Program-made: the position numbers and the translations under genes
The notes under the pieces: model-generated
What the model was told of the DNA's origin: nothing
Databases searched by the model: none
What the model saw: only the letters and a program-made list of their open reading frames with translations
Shown: one piece after another, positions 1-10,300 of the stretch
Numbering within the stretch: position 1 is the stretch's first letter
Layout: the number at the start of each line of letters is the position of its first letter
Origin: Acholeplasmataceae bacterium
GTDB taxonomy: Bacteria > Bacillota_I > Bacilli_A > Acholeplasmatales > Acholeplasmataceae
DNA length: 64,000 nt
Direction: 5' to 3'
Assembly: GCA_021108415.1 (NCBI GenBank)
Contig: JAIOQX010000003.1
Span: 248,001-312,000 of the forward strand

Positions 1-263
1 ATTACAATGCTAAAACCAATAGATTACCTGATGGTATTGATTCAGTTGTTACAGTAGCAACTAATTCTAACCTAACAGAATTATCAGAAGATGGTGTTAC
101 AGTTTTAACACTAGCTAGTGGACAAAGTGCAAATGCTGGTATGGAATATTATGGATCATTAGAATTATATATTTGGGTCGAAGGTTGGGATCCAAATGCA
201 TATAATGCAATTTTAGATGAATATGTATTTATCTCATTTACATTTAAAGGTATGGAAGTATAA
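1..263 (+). CDS. TasA-like secreted surface protein, C-terminal part (5' end outside window)
   Basis: The frame is open from base 3 to the TAA at 261-263, giving about 86 C-terminal residues. The reading carries the motif YIWVEGWDPNAYN, closely matching RIWLEGWDANTFN near the C-terminus of the protein at 13680-14621; the stretch before it (SVVTVAT) also matches SVVTLAT there. It is therefore the paralogue of that SipW-dependent, TasA/camelysin-like subunit and the last visible gene of the upstream part of block A. The signal peptide lies outside the window. A strong hairpin without a T-run follows, as it does after the paralogue. Function as a fibre or surface subunit is inferred from the paralogue. 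Confidence 0.8.
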   Translation, partial: YNAKTNRLPDGIDSVVTVATNSNLTELSEDGVTVLTLASGQSANAGMEYYGSLELYIWVEGWDPNAYNAILDEYVFISFTFKGMEV

Positions 264-279
264 AATAAAATTTTAAAAA

Positions 280-313
280 GGATAGATGCATTTTACCCCT
301 TATGCATCTATCC
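280..313 (+). promoter_or_regulatory. Intercistronic hairpin after TasA-like gene
   Basis: A perfect 11-bp inverted repeat (GGATAGATGCA at 280-290 and its complement at 303-313) has a 12-nt loop and no T-run, so it is a poor terminator. It could stabilise the upstream mRNA or partly attenuate read-through, letting the subunit be made in excess of downstream machinery. A comparable hairpin sits after the paralogous gene at 14676-14708. Confidence 0.55.
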
Positions 314-334
314 CTCCTTTAAGGAGGAAAACCA

Positions 335-694
335 ATGGCAAATCTAAAAAACTATTTTAAAATCACATTCTATATGATCTCTGGAGCAATGCTACTTTTT
401 GTAGGTTTGTATTTACTTGGTTATAAATTTGCATTTTTTCCATCAAGTCAATATATACAAAATTTTATAAAAACTCTTGATAATCGTCTGTTGATTGCAG
501 CTATTATATTTATATTTACTTTGCTTGCTGCACAATTAGCAAAAACAAGTTTAAATGTATTAGCAACATATAGAAAGCAGCTCAAATACAATAAAAAGGA
601 TAAAGAAACGATAGCTCATCAAATATTTTTAGTTGAAAAACAAAAAATAAAAGATGCAATGTTTAAAGATTACATGAAACATCAAAGAAAATAA
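335..694 (+). CDS. Small two-helix membrane protein with charged tail, unknown
   Basis: 119 aa. Two hydrophobic segments (about residues 10-31 and 51-70) are joined by a short loop, followed by a Lys-rich helical tail of about 45 residues predicted to be cytoplasmic. A GGAGG ribosome site precedes the ATG. I recognise no family. Its place, between the TasA-like gene plus hairpin and the AAA+ ATPase gene, is the place taken in block B by a SipW-type signal peptidase (14773-15495), which also has two membrane helices and a charged coiled tail. It lacks a catalytic domain, so it could be a scaffold that keeps only the topology of that protein; this is speculation. Confidence 0.7.
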   Translation: MANLKNYFKITFYMISGAMLLFVGLYLLGYKFAFFPSSQYIQNFIKTLDNRLLIAAIIFIFTLLAAQLAKTSLNVLATYRKQLKYNKKDKETIAHQIFLVEKQKIKDAMFKDYMKHQRK

Positions 695-718
695 TAAGTT
701 AACTATTGGAGCATAAAC

Positions 719-2266
719 ATGGTAGAATTTGCGCGTTATTACATAAACTTCATAAGAAAATTATTTCTAGATATCGGTGGATTTTTCAAAACTATTTTTG
801 AAGCTTTTACCGATTTACTATTTAAAAACAGCAAAGAAAACTTTCAGCTGTTTTTAGATGCTAGTCAAAATTATTCTGTTCTTGACTGGATTATTGGCTT
901 TATTGTCATTCTTTTAAACATAGTTTTTATAGGATTTTTATTGCTAAAATTATTTCAATTTTTAGGAACGTATATAAAATTTGTAAAAACTGAAATTGAA
1001 AAAGCTGAATTGATTCAAGAAGTTGCAGTTCTTTCAAAACGTACAAAAGAGATTATTGAAGAGAAAAATAGAATATTAGCACTTCAAGTAGCTAATCTTG
1101 GAAAATCAGCTGAAGAAATCGAAGAACAAATCGAACAAAAAACTGCTGATCAAATCATTGAAGAAACTATTGATGATGATATTGAATCTAGATTTGTTAA
1201 ATTAACTAAAGTTGATTTGAAATACAATTACTCAGTACAAAAAGTCTTTATGCAAGAAGATGATTTGGTTTCATTAGAAGGATTAACAACAAGATTCATC
1301 AATTTTTCTGCATATCAATTAGGATTATATTACGATAAGAAAATTATATCAGCGTTTTTTGCAGGATTAGCCTGTTCAAAAACAATGATTTTAGAAGGTA
1401 TATCAGGTACCGGGAAAACCTCCCTACCTTATGCGATGGGAAAATTCTTTAACAATGATGCACATATCATTGCAGTTCAACCCTCATGGAGAGATCGTGC
1501 TGAAATGTTAGGATATTTAAACGAGTTTACTAAAAAATTTAATGAAACTGACTTTTTAAAGGCTATTTATGAAACAACTTATCGACAAGATATCAATATT
1601 GTCGTCCTAGATGAAATGAATCTTGCAAGAGTTGAATACTATTTTGCAGAAATGCTATCTTTACTAGAAATGCCTGATCAAGATAAATGGCTGGTAGATA
1701 TCACAACAGAAAGTATAGAAGGAGATCCGAAGAATTTAGTTGAAGGTAAGATATTGTTACCACAAAATGTTTGGTTTGTCGGAACTGCAAATAAAGATGA
1801 TTCAACTTTTATCATTACTGATAAAGTATACGATAGAGCAACACCAATTGAAATTAATACTAAATCCAGTTATATTGATGCACCTAAAACTGAAGGCATT
1901 CACATGAGTAGTGAATATTTAGAGAAACTATTTAATGGTGCACAAAAAGATAATCCATTAAGAATAGAGACTCTTGATAAACTAGAAACACTAGATAAGT
2001 TTATCACTAAGAACTTTAAAGTTACTTTTGGGAATCGTATTATGAAACAAATTAGAACATTTGTTCCAGTTTATATCGGGTGTGGTGGTTCAGAATATGA
2101 GGCACTAGATTATATGGTCGCAAGAAAGATTTTTAGAAAGTTTGAAGGATTAAATTTACCATTCTTACAAACAGAAATACTTGAATTAGAAAAATTACTA
2201 GCAAGATTATTTGGTAAAAATGAATTTGTAGAATGTCATGAGTATTTAAAAGAAATTAAAATGTAG
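719..2266 (+). CDS. Membrane-anchored McrB-like AAA+ ATPase (block A copy)
   Basis: 515 aa. Residues 1-40 form an aromatic, amphipathic segment beginning MVEFARYY; a transmembrane helix lies near residues 57-80 and a coiled coil near 88-130. The AAA+ module has Walker A GISGTGKT at 227-234, Walker B VVLDEMN at 295-301 and a sensor-1-like TAN at 356-358. The DEMNLARVEYY signature is typical of the McrB/AAA_5 group. Family members hydrolyse GTP or ATP to drive remodelling. There is no DNA-binding or nuclease domain and the protein is tethered to the membrane, unlike restriction McrB. It is paralogous to 15521-17062, with long identical stretches. A role in powering or assembling the surface system is inferred from context only. 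Confidence 0.85.
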   Translation: MVEFARYYINFIRKLFLDIGGFFKTIFEAFTDLLFKNSKENFQLFLDASQNYSVLDWIIGFIVILLNIVFIGFLLLKLFQFLGTYIKFVKTEIEKAELIQEVAVLSKRTKEIIEEKNRILALQVANLGKSAEEIEEQIEQKTADQIIEETIDDDIESRFVKLTKVDLKYNYSVQKVFMQEDDLVSLEGLTTRFINFSAYQLGLYYDKKIISAFFAGLACSKTMILEGISGTGKTSLPYAMGKFFNNDAHIIAVQPSWRDRAEMLGYLNEFTKKFNETDFLKAIYETTYRQDINIVVLDEMNLARVEYYFAEMLSLLEMPDQDKWLVDITTESIEGDPKNLVEGKILLPQNVWFVGTANKDDSTFIITDKVYDRATPIEINTKSSYIDAPKTEGIHMSSEYLEKLFNGAQKDNPLRIETLDKLETLDKFITKNFKVTFGNRIMKQIRTFVPVYIGCGGSEYEALDYMVARKIFRKFEGLNLPFLQTEILELEKLLARLFGKNEFVECHEYLKEIKM

Positions 2267-2289
2267 AGATATAGATTTGAGGTGTGATG

Positions 2290-3045
2290 ATGAAATCAGC
2301 ACAATTAAGTTTACTAAAATCAATTTTATACTTACTCATTTCTCTGGCCATGATCAGTGTAGTTACTTATGCTTGGTTTACCATTACCAATGAAAACAAC
2401 GCACATTTAATTTCTAAAGTATCTGGAGTTGAAGCAGAATATCAATTCTATGCATATCAAAATGCATATCGTCTTGGTTCATCCAATCAAACATTAGTTG
2501 ATAATGTTTGTGATTTAAATGATTTAGAAGATCTTTGTTATGAAGAGATCAAAAATCCGATATATCCTAAGTTAATTGATGGTAGTGTAGCACCTGGAGA
2601 GAGATTTTCTTTTGCCATAGCTATTTCATCAGTTGGAAGTATGCAAGGTTATGTCGATTTGACATTAGGAAATATTGAATCGATTGGATATGACATAGAG
2701 TCACATAAAATTCAAACAGCTTTTGGATTTGAAGTCACTAAAATCAGTTATATGCATGATGGGATTGAAACGCTAGATAAGAAAGAAGGACTTACTTATC
2801 AATCATTTACTCATTTTGAGCAAGCAGATGGTTTATATTATCCATTGGTTGTTGATATACCATTAGTCGATAATGATGATTTGTTATCAAAGGTGATTAT
2901 TTATTTTGATGTCTATTTTGATGCGACTGTATTTAGCATGGATACAGAAGGAATTCCTTATACCAATAGCAATATCTTTTTAAATCAAGTGTTTAACATC
3001 AATGATGTTTATATGAATGTAACAACACAAAAGGCAAGTTCATGA
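2290..3045 (+). CDS. Secreted protein with SipW-type signal peptide
   Basis: About 251 aa. The N-terminus has a hydrophobic stretch ending VVTYAWFTITNEN, the [TS]xAWF signature of SipW-cognate signal peptides (TasA/camelysin class). The rest is predicted beta-rich and acidic, with a GERFSFAI segment like the 'PGD/PGE' strand of related small subunits. Start choice: GTG 2284, ATG 2287 and ATG 2290 are in frame; GAGG at 2279-2282 gives the best spacing to 2290. The stop overlaps the next start (ATGA), so the next genes are translationally coupled. Equivalent in position and signature to 19772-20497. Likely a minor subunit or partner of the giant protein encoded downstream. Confidence 0.75.
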   Translation: MKSAQLSLLKSILYLLISLAMISVVTYAWFTITNENNAHLISKVSGVEAEYQFYAYQNAYRLGSSNQTLVDNVCDLNDLEDLCYEEIKNPIYPKLIDGSVAPGERFSFAIAISSVGSMQGYVDLTLGNIESIGYDIESHKIQTAFGFEVTKISYMHDGIETLDKKEGLTYQSFTHFEQADGLYYPLVVDIPLVDNDDLLSKVIIYFDVYFDATVFSMDTEGIPYTNSNIFLNQVFNINDVYMNVTTQKASS

Positions 3046-3668
3046 AAAAACATGTAACCATTAGTTTGTTGATCATATGTTTCATGCTCATTTTATCAAC
3101 AGTTACTTATGGATGGTTTACTTATGTACAAAGAAAATCAATTGCAATCTTTACGTCCAATGAGTTGGATGCGATTGTTTCTCTTAATGATGAAGGTATA
3201 AGCGAGATGATGACATTATCAAATTTAGCATTTATAGATTTTCAAAATGATCTTATTGATGATAAAAATAATGCATTTAACGCGATTGCACAAGAGATGA
3301 ACATAAAGCTTACGTTAGATGAAAATTCACCGCTATCAAGATTTTTATTTGATGTAGTTGTTGATCAATCTGAAATCATCTATGTAATCATTTTAGATGA
3401 TGAAGTTATTGACTACCATCTATTTATAAGTGATTTTATAGAAATAGAAGATACAAAAACAGATATTTTAGAAAAGATTGATTTGTTTAATACACAACAA
3501 ATCATTACCATAAATAATCAAATTGTTTTTCCTGGAGAATCACTTGAGTTTAAAGTCGTACTCTGGGCTGATTATGATCAATTAATTGATCCAAATCTAT
3601 ATACTGATTTTGAAGCAGAAGTGTTTATAGATTTTAGAATTGTTAGTGCGTATGGTGATCTGTCATGA
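3042..3668 (+). CDS. Secreted protein with SipW-type signal peptide
   Basis: 208 aa. The N-terminal hydrophobic helix ends STVTYGWFTYVQ, a variant of the AWF signature of SipW-cognate signal peptides. The remainder is acidic and beta-rich, with an FPGESLEFKVVLW strand near residue 165 that resembles the motif around the WLEGWD strand of the larger subunits. It overlaps both neighbours by 4 bp or so (ATGA-type junctions), so 2290-4324 is a tightly coupled trio. No enzyme motif is visible. Block B has only two genes at the equivalent place, so this one may be a block A duplication. Confidence 0.72.
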   Translation: MKKHVTISLLIICFMLILSTVTYGWFTYVQRKSIAIFTSNELDAIVSLNDEGISEMMTLSNLAFIDFQNDLIDDKNNAFNAIAQEMNIKLTLDENSPLSRFLFDVVVDQSEIIYVIILDDEVIDYHLFISDFIEIEDTKTDILEKIDLFNTQQIITINNQIVFPGESLEFKVVLWADYDQLIDPNLYTDFEAEVFIDFRIVSAYGDLS

Positions 3669-4324
3669 TGAAACAAAAATTACTCATCATATTATTGATT
3701 TCAATTGGTCTCAGTGTGACAATTGTTAGTTATACATTTTTTATTAAAAACATCGTGTTTGCAACTACATTAGAAACACAAGCTTTTGAACTTGAATTAG
3801 ATATGAAACTAGGCAGTACATCACTTGATGCATCAAGTATTTATTATTTAGATGATATGGACGTTTATGCGATCAATTTATATGATTTAAATGAATTAAA
3901 TTATATAGAAAACTTATCAATTTCAATTCATGTTAATGTATCTATTGCATCTAGATTAAGATTTAAACTATATGAATCTTATGAATTAACAAGATACTAT
4001 CATAATGTAGATGAAACGATTGTTAAAGAGATTATCTACATAGATGAACAAGATGAGTTCACTTACCCATATTCGCATTTAGGAAAAGGGCTCTTTACAA
4101 ATTATTTCAAAGATGAAGATGATTATATGTATGTTGATGAACTGATTTTTCCTAATCAAATATATGTTCTTAATCTAATAGATGGAGGTCATCCATACTT
4201 AGTTAGAGACAATACTTTATTTAGTGAAACATGTATGCTTTATTTAGCATTTGAAGTTGAAGTTGTTCAAGCCAATAGATATCAAGAAATATGGAATCTT
4301 GATACTGATCCATTTAATCCGTAA
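3665..4324 (+). CDS. Secreted or membrane-tethered protein, partner of giant surface protein
   Basis: 219 aa. An N-terminal hydrophobic helix (about residues 6-28) resembles the other signal peptides here, but the AWF signature is degenerate (SYTFFIKN), so cleavage by a SipW-type peptidase is uncertain. The mid region (YAINLYDLNELNYIENL, then ISIHVN) aligns with YSINVTDFEAENYIDNL and IDIHVN in the protein at 20503-21276, and both end with an acidic, aromatic tail. The two are paralogues, each lying directly upstream of a giant GLUG protein, which suggests a conserved partnership. ATG 3665 overlaps the previous stop; ATG 3668 is an alternative start. Confidence 0.72.
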   Translation: MMKQKLLIILLISIGLSVTIVSYTFFIKNIVFATTLETQAFELELDMKLGSTSLDASSIYYLDDMDVYAINLYDLNELNYIENLSISIHVNVSIASRLRFKLYESYELTRYYHNVDETIVKEIIYIDEQDEFTYPYSHLGKGLFTNYFKDEDDYMYVDELIFPNQIYVLNLIDGGHPYLVRDNTLFSETCMLYLAFEVEVVQANRYQEIWNLDTDPFNP

Positions 4325-4341
4325 ATAAAAGAGGTTAGTCT

Positions 4342-7300
4342 ATGAATATAATGTGGTTAAAAAAACTATTAATTATAGCTTTTATAACAACTATGCTTAT
4401 ATGCATAGGCACTTTTTTTGTTGTCACTGATATTCAAGCTAACACATATGATCAATACAATCAGTGGTATGGGCAAGATTTGGATTTTGATGCGATTGAT
4501 GATACTTATATAGATTTTGAAAGTCAATATGAACCTTTTTCATCCATTTATATCGATATTAATTTAATCAATGATCAAAAAATATATGTAATCGAATCAG
4601 CATATGATCTTTACATGTTTTCGCATGTTTTAAATAGTCAAGATTATTTATCTTATCAATCCTTAAATTACGTATTAGGAAATGATATTAACTATTATGA
4701 TCTCTTAGTTACTGATAGCTCTAAAACATTTGAACCAATTGGCTTTAGATATCCGTTTTTAGGATCATTTGATGGGCAAGGATTTGAGATAACAAATTTA
4801 TATTTAGAACCTATTTTGGACTCAACAATCTATGAACAAAAGTATATGGGTTTAGTTTATGTTGCAATGTTTTCGCATATTGGCACAACTGGTATTGTGA
4901 GAAACTTTGGATTGATTAATCCGATCATTATTCAGCCAATCGAATGGGGAGCTATGTCTTATATCGCATCTGTAGGCGGTTTAAACGAAGGTTTAATAGA
5001 ATATGTGTATTATATAGACACAAGAGAAAATCAAGCAGGGTTTCATGCTGAAGGTGCATTTGAAATATCAGGCTTAGTTTCTAAAAACTATGGAATTCTA
5101 AGAGAATCATTTATATCAACGCCTTTTGTTAAAAGTTTAGCAGTTGTTCAAAACATTGAAACACAAATTATTTTGGGATATAATTACGGAATTATTGATC
5201 ATCTTTATTATGATGTTTCTGTCTTAAGTGATGCAGATATAAATCTATTGAATGGTGTTGGATTAGAAACACATGAATTCCAAGTTGAAAGTTATTTTGA
5301 TAGTCAATGGTATTTTAATAATGATTATCAATTGTTAACCAATGATGAGTTTTTAAAAAGTCAATTTTTATTAAAAAACACATATCCAATTTTACAAGGA
5401 TTAGAAGTTAGTGAGATGCAACTTCTTTTAGATGATGCAACTGATTTACTTTTTATGAATGAGTTATTTAGTCAATCAAATGTCTTTAGATCTAGCGATT
5501 ATTTAATCATTCATGATATAGATATGCATCAAGTTGCATATGATGCATATCAACAAGCACCTTTTGGTTTTTCTGGACATTTTAGCTCTGATATCATCTC
5601 AAGTGAATCTATCTTATACAATCGTATTGATTTACAAAACGGTAATCCAAGTTATTATTCGATTATTGGACTTAATGTCCATTATGGTTCTGCCATTGGT
5701 AGATATCAAAGTTATGGGTTCTTTTCATCTTTATTTGGAACTGTTGAACATCTTAATTTTATAGATGCATCAATTATTCCGCTAGATGCTCATATCGATA
5801 ATGATCAAAGAGAAGTGATGATTGGTTTAATATCAGGAGTGATGGATGAGGCTAATATATATGATGTCCATATTGATCTTAATATGAATGTTTCAGATTT
5901 CATGAATTATTATGAATTTATGTCAATAGGATCATTTGTAGGCAGTGCAAAAGGGTTAATAGAAAAAGTTTCTTCAACAGGAGATATAGATGTTGCCCTA
6001 CAAAGTAATGGAGACAATCAAATTTCATATCTTGGCGCAATCATTGGTCAAGCAGACCAACTAGAGATATCAAAAGTTATTAATCGAAGTCAGTTATATG
6101 GTATAGGTTATTCTAGTGCTATGAATCAAATTAACTATATGGGCTCAATGATTGGATATGGATCTATCGAATATGCTAATCAATTGATCAACAGAGCTGA
6201 TCTTTATGTAAATCAAAACGGAAATATACCTGAACTTTATGTTGGTGGTATATTTGGATATCTTACAGATATTAAAGATAGTTTGTCTAATATTTATCAA
6301 CATAGTGATATCATCGTTGATATGAATCAACAACAAAACCTATATGTAAACGGGATAGGCTATCTTAAAAACAACGATGAAAAAACCATGATCACAAGTC
6401 TCACGCATCATGGACATATAGATCTAAACTATAATAGTAATTTAGATATCACTGAATTGAAGAATAGTTCTCTAAATATGTCACTTGGGATCACATTAGA
6501 TGGACAAGCAACACTTTATGGCATTTATCAAACACAAAATCAATTATTAGATATATCTTATATAAATTCTTTTAGTGGTTTAATCACTAAAACAGATGAT
6601 CAAGAGATTTCGATAACTAAAGCTTATCAAAAAGGAAATATAAATTTTACATCTTCGAACGATTTAACTAAAGACAATATACTGATATCAGGTATACTTT
6701 TAGGCGACTCTTATAGTTTAGAATATTTAAGACAAGAAGGAGATATAAACATTCATATAACAAATGACTCAGATTTAGCTTCAAGTGGGAAGTTAAATGT
6801 TTTTGGTGTATTTGAGACATTAAGTCAAGATCAAACCGCCATAAATATCTATCAAGGTGGAGATATTTCAATTACAAAATCTGAGATCAATGATCTTGTC
6901 TATGATCTATATGTTAGTGGGATTGCATATAAACATGAAAATACTAATTATTATCAAACCCATGATATATCATATGATACAATTGAAATTTCAGACCTAA
7001 ATGGTTCTATGGATATGATGCTTAATCAAGGAGATATTTTGATATCAGATAACTTTGATGGTGATATTAAAGCATCTGGTATCCTATTATACAATTATGG
7101 TCTCTTAACAAACGCAATTAACTTAGGAGATATAAATATCTATAATGATATAGCAACTCTAAATGATCAAATAGAAGCTGCAGGTATTGTCTATTTAATG
7201 GTTGGTAGCTATGCAAGCATCAAAGATGCGGCTAATAATGGAGATGTGATTGTAGTATCTAATACAGCAAATGGATATGCACATGCTTCTGGCATCGTTT

Positions 7301-10300
7301 TAAGAAATGATCAAATAGAATCTGGTGCAGATATTCAAGCAGAAGGTACACATCAGTATGCTAAGATTATGTTTTCAGCTAATTATGGCGATATCTATGC
7401 ATATAACAACAATGATGAATCAAGCTATACGATTATCGATGAAACCAGAAGTAAAGCTTCTGGAATACTTGGATTAGGTCTTTTATCATCTGTCAATAAT
7501 GTTAATTTTGGGAATATCTATTCAAATCATTTAGCTAGCGCAATGATTGGATTTATCTATTTAAATAAATTTGGAACGATTGCATATGATCAAGTCTATA
7601 TCGCAAATTCTATGAATTACGGTTCTGTTAGAGAAATCTTAGCATATGATTCATCTGATTTGAGTTTTTCAATTGACATCAATCAAGCACCAACAGATCT
7701 TAACAACAACGCATTTGGCGCAATTGTTGGTAAAATACACACACAAACTTCCACTTGGGCTTTTGCTGGTGATGTTATGTATCCAATCGATCGAATATAT
7801 TTTGGATATCTTTTAAACTTTGATCAAAAAATAGATATGTTTTCAAGTGCACCACCGCTATCAAGTAGTTGGCAAGATGTATTTGGTGGAGATGCGACGG
7901 TTGCAAACCTAGCTATTTTAGAAATGCAAAAATATATGGCTACAACAAATCCTGATGATGATTCCACAGCTCCATTTTCTTATTTTTATGCAGGTGGATT
8001 ATTTGGACAGTATTTAGGTAAACAAATATCGTATTACGATTTAACAACACAAGATAGCGGGATGTTTTATGAAGATTTTGCGTTTAGATCAATTAGACCA
8101 GTTTATAAGGGTACAGATCAATATATTCTTGATTATATCTCTTATATTCCAAGAGATAAAATCAATGATCATATGATTGATATATTAGAAGATGGACAAT
8201 CTGTTTATTATCCAGGATTTTATGCACTATCAAGTAGTAAAGGTATAGGAAATGGTATTTTTATTCCTGACAATTTTGAAACAGAAAACTTAAATGAATT
8301 CTCTGATATTTATCCACTAGGCGATTCAAGTTTTTTAGGTGATCCAGAACAAACAGATACAATTAGCAATCAACTCTACGTTCAAATGCGTCAAATTAAG
8401 ATGGATTTAGCAACCACTATTTATGATCTAGAGATTAATCAAACTGATATCTTAGGAAACGTAGTCGTAGATGGACTGACCTTAAAAGATCCAATTATTG
8501 ACGAACAAAGACAACTCATTACATATTACTTACCAAGTAATGCAGCGATCTTAGAAAATCAAGTTTCAACTTTAATGAATGTTAATTCATTTGTAGAAGT
8601 ATCAGAAGGTATCACAAATGCACGAAAAGTTCTAGATATTCCAGGCAGTGGAGATCCAAGTTACACTTGGGTTGGTACACATAAAAAAGAAAATGATCAA
8701 ATGATAGAAATTGGTCCTTATCATGATACGGGCATCTATAATTTATCATCAACTTTTGAAGCCTATGAGTCTTATAATCGAAACAATCCTGTCTACACAT
8801 ATAGTACAACACCATATGATACACTAGATGCGGTTGATTCAATATTTACACATGATCCAAACGTACAGACCTTTATTATCTTTTTTACTGTTTGGTATGC
8901 ACAAGGGTATCAAACAACCGCAAGTGCGCCTACACAAGCTGGATATGCACCCTATGAATCATATAGTCAATCTAATTATCCAACTTTATATAGATATGTA
9001 GGTCCATCTCAAGAAGCAGTGACATATGTCGAATCAGAAGTTATCAATGGTGTATCAGTCTTTGATGATGCAGGTGTCTATTTTATGGCAAATTTAGATG
9101 AGACCAGTTATCAAATATCACAACAAGCAAGCCTAACTTATCTGGATCAAGCACAAACCTCGTTAATTTCGATTCCTAGAAGCTATGGTATCTATGACTT
9201 GATGAGTTATCAAGGTGAATATATAGATAGCGTAGAAGACCATTATGGATCAGTTAGAGTATTTTCGGATGCATATAATTCAGCAGATCCAGCTACGTAT
9301 AAAGACTATGAAATAAGAATCATAAGAACTGCAGATGAATCGATTACTGATATATTGAGTTTGAGTGTCAATGACATAGATGCACTTGACACAATATATA
9401 ATGTAGATTCTGTTATAGCTAATCAAGCATTAAATGGATCAAGTGAAAATGTAATGGATATCACTTATGAAACACTTAATAGTTCAGACTTATATTATAT
9501 GTTGAAACATATAGAAGTTTATCATTTTGAGACTTTAACAAAAGTCACTAGTTCATACTATCGACTTGAGTATGGATATGTATCAGCAGACCAAGGATTT
9601 AATAATTTAGATGGCACATGGGGAGTAGGCACTTTTGATGTGAGATTTATCCCTCTAAACGATTTTGAATCAGGACACTATATCTTAAGAACAACACTCT
9701 TAAGTGGACAAACCTATGATGTTGAGTTTACGAAAGATGAGAGTAGTTTAAAAAGTGTAGAATTATTAACCTATCAAGATCAAACAATTATACCAGATTC
9801 AAATCTTATAACTTCTTATATAGATTATGGTCTCTACTTTGATCTAGAATTTGAAGAGACTTATGGTGTTGATTTTAGTAATTTAGACGATATTACGAAT
9901 ATATACTATCTTGATATTAACGAAAACATGCCTTCTTATATCGAGGATTTAGAAATTAGTTATTTTTCGACAATTGTAAGTGTTGATCTTAGTATTTCTA
10001 GACTAGTAGATTTAAGATATCAATATGATGTGATCTATACAATTCAAGCAGAAGATCTAAGTCTAAATGTATTTACCCACAGATTGATTGAAAAAGAAAT
10101 AAATCTCGCACCTATTAAAGTATATAAGAATGGTGGAGAATTAGAAGATGTTGTAGATATCGATATCTTATATGCAGAAGCTCCTACAATAAGAGTCGCA
10201 TATGATTTATCTAATATATTTATACCTCATGATGAAGTATTTACTTTTTCTGATAGTTTTATGCCACTATATGATGGTGATCAAGCATCAAGATCTGTAG

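Noticed and set aside
719-2266. McrBC-type restriction system
   Set aside because: No DNA-binding domain and no McrC nuclease; the ATPase is membrane-anchored and surrounded by secretion genes in both copies.
8612-8842. Minus-strand open frames inside the giant genes (also 6145-6336, 6668-6871, 25522-25767, 25963-26223)
   Set aside because: They lack ribosome sites, are low-complexity translations of the repeat-rich coding strand and overlap a clear gene throughout.
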